This document shows, piece after piece, positions 6,705 through 12,253 of a DNA stretch of 12,253 nucleotides. A program made the position numbers and the translations under genes. How positions within the stretch are numbered: the first letter of the stretch is position 1; every line of letters begins with the position of its first letter. The notes below the pieces were generated by a model that was given only the letters and a program-made list of their open reading frames with translations, was not told where the DNA came from and searched no databases. Origin of the DNA: Aquabacter sp. (lineage in GTDB: Bacteria; Pseudomonadota; Alphaproteobacteria; Rhizobiales; Xanthobacteraceae); assembly GCA_030147645.1 (NCBI GenBank), contig JASBUY010000357.1:1-12253 (forward strand), written 5' to 3'.

Positions 6705-7628
6705 ATGTCCGCACAGCTTTCCCAATCCTCCGGCGACCCGGCCCATGATCGCCGTCTGGAATGGGCACGCGCCTATCTTTCGGAGGGCGACGCGGAAACC
6801 GCGGCGGGCATGCTGGCCGACCTGACGGCCGAGGCCCCCCATTTCCTCGCCGCCTGGTTCCTGCTGGGCGAGGCGCGCGAAAGCGCGGGGGACCGGGACG
6901 GCGCGGCGCAGGCCTATCGCGCAACGCTGGCGCGCGACCCGCAGGACGGGCTCGGGGCCGGGGCACGGCTGGCACGCCTCGGCGCGCGCCCTGCGCAGGG
7001 GGCCCTCTCCCCGGCCTTCGTGCAGAGCCTCTTCGATCAATATGCGCCCCGCTTCGACACCGCCCTGCGCGAAGGCCTGTCTTATCGCGGACCCGAACTG
7101 CTGCTGGAGGCGCTGCGCACGGTGGATGGACGAACGTCCTTCTCGCGCGTGCTCGACCTTGGCTGCGGCACCGGCCTCGCGGCGCCGCTCCTGGCCCCGT
7201 TGCTTCACACTGAGGGCGGGCAGATCATCGGCGTGGATCTTTCGCCGGGCATGGCGCGGCAGGCCGTGGCGCTCGGCCTCTACGCGCGGGTGGAGGTCGC
7301 GGACATGGTGGCGTTCCTGAGCGCAGAGCCAGCTCAGAGCGCCGACCTGATCATCGCGGCCGATGCCTTCTGCTATCTGGACGACCTCGCCCCGGTGCTC
7401 AAGGCCGCGCGCCGCGTGATGCGCGAGGACGGGCGCCTCGCCTTCAGCGTGGAAACCCATGACGGGGCGGGGATGATCTTGAAAGACACGCTGCGCTACG
7501 CCCATGGGGCGCCGCTGGTGTCGCGCGCGGTGGCTGAGGCTGGCTTTGCCTTGCGCCTGCTGCAACCCGCCGCGACCCGCACCGAGAAGGGCGTGCCGGT
7601 CCCGGGCCTGCTTTGTATCGCCGGCTAA
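6705..7628 (+). CDS. TPR-containing class I SAM-dependent methyltransferase (COG4976-like)
   Basis: 307-residue predicted methyltransferase. Residues 18-80 form tetratricopeptide-like helices (AYLSEGDAETAAGML..., FLLGEARESAGDRDGAAQAYRATLARDP). A Rossmann SAM-binding domain follows: motif I VLDLGCGTGL at 149-158, motif II acidic D178 in GVDLS, and LIIAADAFCYLDDL at 215-228. The substrate cannot be told. The ATG at 6705 has GAGGGG about 4-5 bases upstream; an in-frame ATG at 6633 would read through the upstream gap and is less likely. It is divergent from the exonuclease gene, so both promoters must lie within a few tens of bases or inside the opposite gene. It converges on the FAD monooxygenase with 6 bp between stops. 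Confidence 0.88.
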   Translation: MSAQLSQSSGDPAHDRRLEWARAYLSEGDAETAAGMLADLTAEAPHFLAAWFLLGEARESAGDRDGAAQAYRATLARDPQDGLGAGARLARLGARPAQGALSPAFVQSLFDQYAPRFDTALREGLSYRGPELLLEALRTVDGRTSFSRVLDLGCGTGLAAPLLAPLLHTEGGQIIGVDLSPGMARQAVALGLYARVEVADMVAFLSAEPAQSADLIIAADAFCYLDDLAPVLKAARRVMREDGRLAFSVETHDGAGMILKDTLRYAHGAPLVSRAVAEAGFALRLLQPAATRTEKGVPVPGLLCIAG

Positions 7629-7634
7629 CGACCT

Positions 7635-9179
7635 TCAGCCCATAGGCTCCAGCGCCAGCCGCGCATAGGCATCGAACACGCCAATGTCGCCCTCGCCGCC
7701 CCGTGCGGCAATGAACTGATCTGGGCGCACCAGCACCCAGCCAGGACCGGAAAATCCGTAGCGCTCCAGCACCTCGGCGCTCGCGCCCATCTCGATCACT
7801 TCCAAAGCCCCGGCGAAGCGGCGGGCGGCCGCCCGCAATTCACCGCAGGCGCCCGGATCGCCGAACACCAGAAGCGAATGGTGGGTGGCCGACAGAAGCG
7901 ACCAGAGAGACCAGCCGTCCCGCTCCACATCCCGCACCCGCCCACCGGCCGCGGGCGCCGGGCCGCCACTGATGCGATGCACTGCCTCGTAAAGCGGTCC
8001 GGCGTCATACGCGATGGCGGTCTCCGACATGGCCACCTGGATCTTGCGGCGAATGGCGGGAACGCGAGAGGCAAAGGAGAGGAGCGTGTCACGCAGCAGG
8101 CGCGGGGCCTGTCCGTGAGCCACCATGCCGATATGGGTGGTGCGGGCGGCATTGGCGACCACCTCGCGCGCCACGGGGCGACGCTCCGCCTCATAACTCT
8201 CCAGCAAGGCCTCGCTGTCGCCGCGCCCGGCAAGGATGGCACCGATTTTCCAGCCGAGATTGAGGGCGTCCTGGATGCCGGTATTCATGCCCTGCCCGCC
8301 GGCGGGGCTGTGAATATGGGCCGCATCGCCCGCCAGCAGCACGCGCCCGCGCCGATAGCTCGCGGCAAGCCGCTCATTCACGCGGAATGCGGAAAGCCAC
8401 GTCGGGTCTCGCGCGACAAGGCCGGGCGGGCCGTTCGCTTCCAGATGCCCCTGGATCTCGGCGAGCGTGGGCGGTTCGTCTCCGGCCGGCTCCTCGCGGA
8501 TGGCGAAGGTGCGCCACACCCCATCCACCACCGGGAACAGCGCCACCGTCCCCTTGGCGCTCCACCAGATATAGATGCAGCTCTGGTCGAGCGGACCGTC
8601 GATGCGGGTGTCGGAGAGGATGAAGGTTTGCGGTTCGGTATAGCCTTCGAACTCGATCCCGAGCGTATGCCGCACCACGCTGCGCGCGCCGTCGCATCCG
8701 GCGAGGAAGGAGGCGTCGAACACCTCCTCGCGCCCATCGGGATGGCGCAGCCGCGTGCGCACCACGTCGTCCACCTGCTCGAAGCCGGAAAGCTCCACGC
8801 CGCGCTCGATCGCGACACCCGCGCGGGCGAGGCGCCCGGCGAGGATCTCCTCGGTCTTGGATTGGGGCAGGATGAGCGTGAAGGGGTAGGCGCTATCCAC
8901 CCCCTCGGCGATTTCCATGTTCGCGATCTCATGGGCGCCGTCGCCCATATGAAGCCGGGTGAGGCGCAGGCCGGCGGTCAGGAAATCGTCCAGCGCGCCG
9001 AGGGCCGAAAAGCCCTCAAGGCTTCCGCTCCACACCGCGAGCGCCTTCGACACCGTCGCGGCGGCGGGCAGCTTGTCGATGATGCGGAAGGGCACCCCTT
9101 GCAAATGGAGGGACGTGGCCAGCGTAAGGCCTGTCGGGCCGGCGCCGGCAATGAGGACGGGACGCGTCTGTGTCGGCAT
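7635..9179 (-). CDS. FAD-dependent aromatic-hydroxylase-type monooxygenase (FAD_binding_3)
   Basis: 514-residue flavoprotein monooxygenase of the class A group (PheA/TfdB/MhpA-like), which uses NAD(P)H and O2 to hydroxylate aromatic or polyketide-like compounds. The dinucleotide motif GAGPTG is at 12-17, followed by an acidic Asp at about 35 (RIIDKLP). The DG motif is GCDGARSVVR (161-170), and the GD motif is in GRVLLAGDAAHIHSPAGGQG, with G284-D285. The C-terminal part from about 400 resembles the thioredoxin-like domain of phenol-hydroxylase relatives. The ATG at 9179 follows a G-rich ribosome site (GGGGGGAACG). The open frame continues 61 codons upstream into the MATE gene but has no family similarity there. 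The substrate is unknown; no ring-cleavage enzymes are nearby. Position behind a MATE pump suggests detoxification, which is inference. Confidence 0.92.
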   Translation of the reverse strand: MPTQTRPVLIAGAGPTGLTLATSLHLQGVPFRIIDKLPAAATVSKALAVWSGSLEGFSALGALDDFLTAGLRLTRLHMGDGAHEIANMEIAEGVDSAYPFTLILPQSKTEEILAGRLARAGVAIERGVELSGFEQVDDVVRTRLRHPDGREEVFDASFLAGCDGARSVVRHTLGIEFEGYTEPQTFILSDTRIDGPLDQSCIYIWWSAKGTVALFPVVDGVWRTFAIREEPAGDEPPTLAEIQGHLEANGPPGLVARDPTWLSAFRVNERLAASYRRGRVLLAGDAAHIHSPAGGQGMNTGIQDALNLGWKIGAILAGRGDSEALLESYEAERRPVAREVVANAARTTHIGMVAHGQAPRLLRDTLLSFASRVPAIRRKIQVAMSETAIAYDAGPLYEAVHRISGGPAPAAGGRVRDVERDGWSLWSLLSATHHSLLVFGDPGACGELRAAARRFAGALEVIEMGASAEVLERYGFSGPGWVLVRPDQFIAARGGEGDIGVFDAYARLALEPMG

Positions 9180-9207
9180 CGTTCCCCCCGGGAGCGTTAT
9201 GCCGACA

Positions 9208-9236
9208 AGTAGACCGGGACCCTCCCCTGCGGTCAA
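9208..9236 (-). promoter_or_regulatory. Sigma-70-type promoter candidate for the FAD monooxygenase
   Basis: On the minus strand TTGACC (9236-9231), 17 bases, then TCTACT (9213-9208). Five of six -35 positions and four of six -10 positions match consensus, with ideal spacing. It predicts a start near 9201 and a 5' leader of about 22 bases that includes the ribosome site. The -35 box contains the TGA stop of the MATE gene, so the monooxygenase may be transcribed both on its own and by readthrough. Confidence 0.45.
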
Positions 9237-10570
9237 GCGGCCGGGAAGGCGCGCGCCATGAGCGCGGGAAGGCGGACCGCCTGAAGCGCGCCGCGCGCCG
9301 CGAGGAAAGCGAGGAAGGCGAGCCACAATCCCGCATTGCCGAACGGCAGAAGCAGCCACCAAGCGAGAAAATAGATCGCGAGGGCGAGAAGCATGAGGTT
9401 GCGCATGTCGCGGGACCAGAGCGCGCCGATATAGATGCCGTCAAAGGCATAGGCGAAGACGCCGACCGTCGGCAGCAGCACGGCGAAGATCAGGAAATCG
9501 CGGGCCGCGACCCGCACCTCGGGGCTTGTGGTCATCAGGTCGATGATGGCCGGGCCGAGGGCGAGATAGAGCAGGCTCGCCGCGAGTGCGCAGCCGAACC
9601 CCCAGAATAGAACGAGGCGCAGGCCCGCGAGAAAAGACCGCCGGTCCCGCGCGCCCGCCGCCTGCCCGCAGATTTGCTCGGCGGCGGTGGCAAAGCCGTC
9701 GAGGAAGTAGGCGGCCAGCAGAACCATACTGTTCAGGAGCGCGTTGGCAGCGAGCGTCACGTCTCCGGCGCGGGCGCCCTGCGCGGCGAAGAAGGCGAAG
9801 GCGAGCATGAGCGCCGCCGTGCGGATCATGATGTCGCGGTTGAGTACCAGCGCCTCGCGGATCGCGGCCCGGTCGAACAGCACCGCGCGGGAGACCGCGA
9901 AGTGGAACCCGAGCAAGCGCCCGCACAGGACCAGGCCCGCAATGGCGCCCAAGGCTTCCGCAATGAGCGTGCCCGCCGCCGAGCCTGCGACCCCCCAGCC
10001 CAGCCCCAGGACCAGCACGGTGGTCAGCACCATGTTCACAAGGCTGATGAAGATCTGCAGCGCCAGCGCGTGACCGGTGCGGGCAAGGCCGGTGAGCCAG
10101 CCGGCGACCACATAATTGATGAAGGTGAAGGGGGCCGCCCAGATCCGAACATCGAAATAAAGGCCGAGCGCCGCATCCACCTCGGCACTCGCGCCGGACA
10201 GGTTGAGGGCGGCGTATTTGATGGGGATCTGCATGAGGATCAGCCCCAAGCCGCAGACGACACCCAGCAGAAGCGCGCGCATCAGGACCGCGCGCTCCGA
10301 CAACCGTTCGCCCCGGCCCAGCGCCTGCGCGGCAAGGCCCACCGTGCCCATCCGCAGGAAACCGAAGCCCCAGAACAGGAAATCGAACACCACGGCGCCC
10401 AGCGCCACACCGCCGATGAGCGCGGCGGAACCGAGCCGGCCCACCACGGCCGTATCCACGATGCCGAGGAGCGGCGTGGTCAGATGCGCCACCGTCATGG
10501 GCAGCGCGATGGCGAGAACGCGGCGGTGCGTGACCTCGTCCGGCGACACCGCCTGCGGCGCCTCGCGCAT
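9233..10570 (-). CDS. MATE family efflux transporter, DinF-like
   Basis: 445-residue inner-membrane protein with about 12 hydrophobic segments in two MatE halves. It is expected to export drugs, toxins or metabolites by Na+ or H+ antiport. The first helices read PMTVAHLTTPLLGIVDTAVVG (24-44) and FLFWGFGFLRMGTVGLAAQA (64-83), which is the pattern of the DinF subfamily. The start ATG at 10570 shares one base with the stop of the DUF6460 gene (TGATG), so translation is probably coupled; an in-frame ATG at 10651 would put 27 Arg-rich residues inside the DUF6460 gene and is rejected. Unlike E. coli dinF, it is not next to lexA. The monooxygenase gene follows after 53 bp. Confidence 0.92.
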   Translation of the reverse strand: MREAPQAVSPDEVTHRRVLAIALPMTVAHLTTPLLGIVDTAVVGRLGSAALIGGVALGAVVFDFLFWGFGFLRMGTVGLAAQALGRGERLSERAVLMRALLLGVVCGLGLILMQIPIKYAALNLSGASAEVDAALGLYFDVRIWAAPFTFINYVVAGWLTGLARTGHALALQIFISLVNMVLTTVLVLGLGWGVAGSAAGTLIAEALGAIAGLVLCGRLLGFHFAVSRAVLFDRAAIREALVLNRDIMIRTAALMLAFAFFAAQGARAGDVTLAANALLNSMVLLAAYFLDGFATAAEQICGQAAGARDRRSFLAGLRLVLFWGFGCALAASLLYLALGPAIIDLMTTSPEVRVAARDFLIFAVLLPTVGVFAYAFDGIYIGALWSRDMRNLMLLALAIYFLAWWLLLPFGNAGLWLAFLAFLAARGALQAVRLPALMARAFPAA

Positions 10571-10842
10571 CAGCGGCGCAGTCCGCCCGCGATGCGCAGG
10601 ATGAGCCACAAGGGCACCACGACCACGGCGCCCAGCAGGAAGTAGCGCCACACGCTCTCGATGGCGCCGAAGCCCAGCTGGTAGAGGCTGAGGACCAGGC
10701 TCTCGACGCTCTCCAGGATGTTGCGCGGGTCAAGGCCAAGCGACGCCATGATCACGCCGACCACCACGGACAGGATCACGAGGCGGACGAGGACCATGAC
10801 GGGCGAACCGCCGAAGAAGCGAGAAAGCTGGTCGTTCGCCAC
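10570..10842 (-). CDS. DUF6460-like small membrane protein
   Basis: 90-residue protein with two hydrophobic stretches, about 15-36 (VMVLVRLVILSVVVGVIM) and 66-84 (RYFLLGAVVVVPLWLILR), separated by a short segment with LGLDPRNILESVE. This matches the DUF6460 family, small inner-membrane proteins of Alphaproteobacteria with no known function. The GTG at 10842 was chosen because AGGAGGG lies about 5 bases upstream; the ATG at 10914 in the same frame would add a Pro/Arg-rich leader and lacks support. The TGATG junction with the MATE gene indicates an operon and suggests the two membrane proteins are made together. Confidence 0.8.
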   Translation of the reverse strand: MANDQLSRFFGGSPVMVLVRLVILSVVVGVIMASLGLDPRNILESVESLVLSLYQLGFGAIESVWRYFLLGAVVVVPLWLILRIAGGLRR

Positions 10843-10923
10843 TGAACCCTCCTGCCGCAGGGCCGGGAGGCACAGGCCCCCCGGCGCGCGGATGCGTTTC
10901 AGAGGCTCTATCACGCGGCGCGA

Positions 10924-10940
10924 CGGGGCGGAACGCCCCG
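10924..10940 (-). terminator. Hairpin just after the peroxiredoxin stop, possible terminator
   Basis: A 7-bp G/C stem CGGGGCG / CGCCCCG closes a GAA loop 3 bases after the peroxiredoxin stop codon. No U tract follows on the minus strand, so it may be a weak or Rho-assisted terminator, or an mRNA end stabiliser. Confidence 0.4.
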
Positions 10941-10943
10941 CCG

Positions 10944-11579
10944 TCAGGGGCGGGGCTGGGCCACGATGCGCAGATAGGGTTTCACCGTCTTCCAGCCCTC
11001 GGGAAATTTTTCGCGCGCGACGTCATCGGAAACAGAGGGGACGATGATCACATCCTCGCCCTGCTTCCAGTCGGCCGGCGTCGCAACCGCGTGGCTGGCG
11101 GTGAGCTGGAGGGAATCCACCACGCGCAGAATTTCCTGGAAATTGCGGCCCGTGCTGGCGGGATAGGTCAGGGTCAGCTTCAGCTTCTTGTCGGGGCCGA
11201 TGATGAAGACCGCCCGCACCGTGGCGGTGTCGCTCGCATTGGGGTGGATGAGGTCATAGAGGTCCGAGACCTTGCGATCCGTGTCCGCGATGAGCGGGAA
11301 GTTCAGCTGCGCGCCGGTGGCAGTTTTGATGTCGTCCACCCAGGCCGGATGATTGGCGAGGCTGTCCACGGAAAGGCCGAGGACCTTTACATTCCGGCGG
11401 TCGAACTCTGCTTTCAGGTGCGCCACCTGCCCGAGTTCCGTGGTGCAGACGGGGGGAAAATTCTTCGGATGGGAAAAGAGGATACCCCAGCTGTCGCCGA
11501 GCCAGGAATGGAAGCTGACCTGCCCTTCCGTGGAGTCCGCCGTGAAATCGGGAACGATGTCGCCAAGCCTGAGCACCAT
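10944..11579 (-). CDS. Peroxiredoxin, Prx6/1-Cys type
   Basis: 211-residue thiol peroxidase that reduces hydrogen peroxide and organic hydroperoxides in the cytoplasm. The peroxidatic cysteine is C45 in PPVCTTELG, with H37-P38 before it and the conserved Arg122 in VRAVFIIGPDKK. The C-terminal part (TGRNFQEILRVVDSLQLT, then NWKQGEDV-like DWKQGEDVIIVPSVSD) is typical of the Prx6 branch. The family motif PxxxTxxC reads P38-KNF-P42-PV-C45 here, so the active-site Thr is replaced by Pro; the codon is CCC inside a run of six C. The ATG at 11579 has a strong AGGAGG ribosome site. The loop after about residue 112 is shorter than in many Prx6 relatives. An AT-rich promoter region lies directly upstream. 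Confidence 0.93.
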   Translation of the reverse strand: MVLRLGDIVPDFTADSTEGQVSFHSWLGDSWGILFSHPKNFPPVCTTELGQVAHLKAEFDRRNVKVLGLSVDSLANHPAWVDDIKTATGAQLNFPLIADTDRKVSDLYDLIHPNASDTATVRAVFIIGPDKKLKLTLTYPASTGRNFQEILRVVDSLQLTASHAVATPADWKQGEDVIIVPSVSDDVAREKFPEGWKTVKPYLRIVAQPRP

Positions 11580-11614
11580 AACGCCCTCCTAATAACGAAG
11601 AATTTGTGTTGATT

Positions 11615-11646
11615 ATTATAATATACAATCTGTTTTGATAAAACAA
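11615..11646 (-). promoter_or_regulatory. AT-rich promoter of the peroxiredoxin gene
   Basis: The minus strand carries a perfect TATAAT (11620-11615), overlapped by TATATT (11625-11620), and TTGTTT (11646-11641) as a possible -35, giving 15 or 20 bases of spacing depending on which -10 is used. The AT-rich stretch 11592-11650 stands out sharply from the GC-rich surroundings. The non-ideal spacing leaves room for activator dependence. Confidence 0.5.
11632..11644. promoter_or_regulatory. Operator-like inverted repeat GTTTT-N3-AAAAC
   Basis: A 5-bp perfect inverted repeat with a 3-base centre (GTTTTGATAAAAC on the plus strand) overlaps the possible -35 box of the peroxiredoxin promoter. It is placed where a redox regulator or repressor could bind. 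It does not match an FNR box, and I could not assign it to OxyR. Confidence 0.3.
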
Positions 11647-11670
11647 GAAATCCCCTCCCCTAGAACGGCG

Positions 11671-11701
11671 TTCGCCGGGGACGGTAGACGTCCCCGGCGA
11701 A
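11671..11701 (-). terminator. Perfect 13-bp hairpin downstream of the lysyl-tRNA synthetase gene
   Basis: TTCGCCGGGGACG and CGTCCCCGGCGAA form a perfect stem around a GTAGA loop, about 53 bases after the synthetase stop and before the peroxiredoxin promoter. The position fits a transcription terminator that insulates the two genes. No U tract follows on either strand, so termination would not be the classic intrinsic kind. Confidence 0.6.
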
Positions 11702-11753
11702 GGAAGGTGGATCAGCAAGGTCGGCCGCACGACGGTTTCCGCGGGCGAAGGTA

Positions 11754-12253
11754 TCAGCCGAGCTTTTCGCGAATCAGGGCGCGCGTCTCGGGGATGCCGT
11801 AAATCTCCACGAAGGAACCGAAGCGCGGACCCTTCTGCTCGCCCAGGAGCACCTGATAGATGGTGTTGAACCATTCCACCGAAATGCCGGGCTTTTCGGG
11901 GGTCGCGCCTTTGGCTTTGAGGTCCTGGTAGCGCGGGATCGGGCGGGCCACGTCATACAGCACGTTCTGGATCTCGTCCGCCGACGCGTTCTCCGGCAGG
12001 CCTCCGAGGGCGCCATAGAGGCTTTCCAGCGCTTCCCGCTCCACATCGTCGGGCGCCCGGAACCGCTTGTTGGGCTCCACGAAGGCCTTGAAGTAGCGCA
12101 CCGCATAGGTGACGAGCTCGGCCAGCTTGGGATGGGTCTGCGCCGACACGCCCGGCACATGGCGCCGCAGGAAGCCCCACAGCACATCCTCATCCTCTGC
12201 GTTCGAGGCCGAGGCGAGGTTGAGCAGCATGGTGAAGGACACCGGCATCTCCA
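11754..12253 (-). CDS. lysS: Lysyl-tRNA synthetase, class I (C-terminal part; 5' end outside window)
   Basis: About 165 C-terminal residues of the archaeal-type class I lysine-tRNA ligase, which charges tRNA-Lys; many Alphaproteobacteria use it in place of the class II enzyme. Recognisable family segments are MPVSFTMLLNLASASNAED, DVLWGFLRRHVPG, THPKLAELVTYAVRYFKAF, NTIYQVLLGEQKGPRFGSF and IYGIPETRALI, all from the helical anticodon-binding region. The catalytic HIGH and KMSKS motifs lie beyond the right edge. The frame stays open to the window end, and the ATG at 12248 is an internal methionine. The gene is on the same strand as the peroxiredoxin, but the hairpin and promoter in between suggest separate transcription. 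Some annotations use the symbol lysK. Confidence 0.9.
   Translation of the reverse strand, partial: EMPVSFTMLLNLASASNAEDEDVLWGFLRRHVPGVSAQTHPKLAELVTYAVRYFKAFVEPNKRFRAPDDVEREALESLYGALGGLPENASADEIQNVLYDVARPIPRYQDLKAKGATPEKPGISVEWFNTIYQVLLGEQKGPRFGSFVEIYGIPETRALIREKLG

Noticed and set aside
6033..7565. Long 510-codon minus-strand reading frame across the methyltransferase
   Set aside because: It is a shadow frame common in GC-rich DNA; its composition is His/Arg/Gly-rich and the plus strand carries clear methyltransferase motifs.
7878..9212. 444-codon plus-strand frame opposite the monooxygenase
   Set aside because: It is antisense to a gene with clear FAD motifs and shows no domain of its own.
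9180..9362. 61-codon N-terminal extension of the FAD monooxygenase
   Set aside because: It lies partly inside the MATE gene, is Arg-rich and unlike the family, and a ribosome site precedes the ATG at 9179.
11604..11644. FNR-type box (TTGAT-N4-ATCAA) in the peroxiredoxin promoter
   Set aside because: Single TTGAT half-sites occur, but no matching second half lies at the right distance.
1..12253. CRISPR array, insertion sequence, prophage or defence island
   Set aside because: No regularly spaced repeats, transposase, integrase or phage structural genes were seen; the S24 regulator stands alone.

Overview
The window is a dense, GC-rich stretch of bacterial chromosome that looks like a free-living alphaproteobacterium of the order Hyphomicrobiales, plausibly Xanthobacteraceae-like. 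The grounds are strong GC bias at third codon positions, a class I (archaeal-type) lysyl-tRNA synthetase, a DUF6460 protein, and a ligase-associated exonuclease next to an ATP-dependent DNA ligase. The genus is an inference. I see no rRNA, tRNA, CRISPR array, insertion sequence or prophage, and the gene content reads as ordinary core or soft-core chromosome.

Layout from left to right. (1) A minus-strand pair: a Nudix hydrolase followed by a MoeB/ThiF-type adenylyltransferase that runs off the left edge. (2) A plus-strand pair with overlapping stop and start codons: an HD-domain phosphohydrolase with the residues of YfbR-type nucleotidases, then a CX5R cysteine phosphatase. They converge on a minus-strand DUF952 gene. 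(3) A roughly 390-bp gene-free region, then a plus-strand LexA-like S24 regulator. (4) A minus-strand operon of a beta-CASP exonuclease and an ATP-dependent DNA ligase, overlapping by four bases; this is half of a known four-part DNA-repair cluster. (5) A plus-strand TPR-methyltransferase, divergent from the exonuclease. (6) A minus-strand run: peroxiredoxin, DUF6460 membrane protein, MATE/DinF-like transporter and FAD monooxygenase. (7) The 3' part of the class I lysyl-tRNA synthetase gene at the right edge.

Functional themes are nucleotide and metabolite house-cleaning (Nudix, HD, phosphatase), DNA repair (exonuclease and ligase beside a possibly self-cleaving repressor) and detoxification (peroxiredoxin, efflux pump, flavin monooxygenase). 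Three convergent gene pairs are only 4-6 bp apart, leaving no room for ordinary terminators.

The points most worth a second look are a Thr-to-Pro change in the peroxiredoxin active-site motif, the coupled HD-phosphatase pair, the ligase-exonuclease pair without its usual helicase and phosphoesterase partners nearby, the AT-rich peroxiredoxin promoter with an operator-like inverted repeat, and a perfect 13-bp hairpin without a U tract behind the synthetase gene. I did not find a clearly new multi-gene system.
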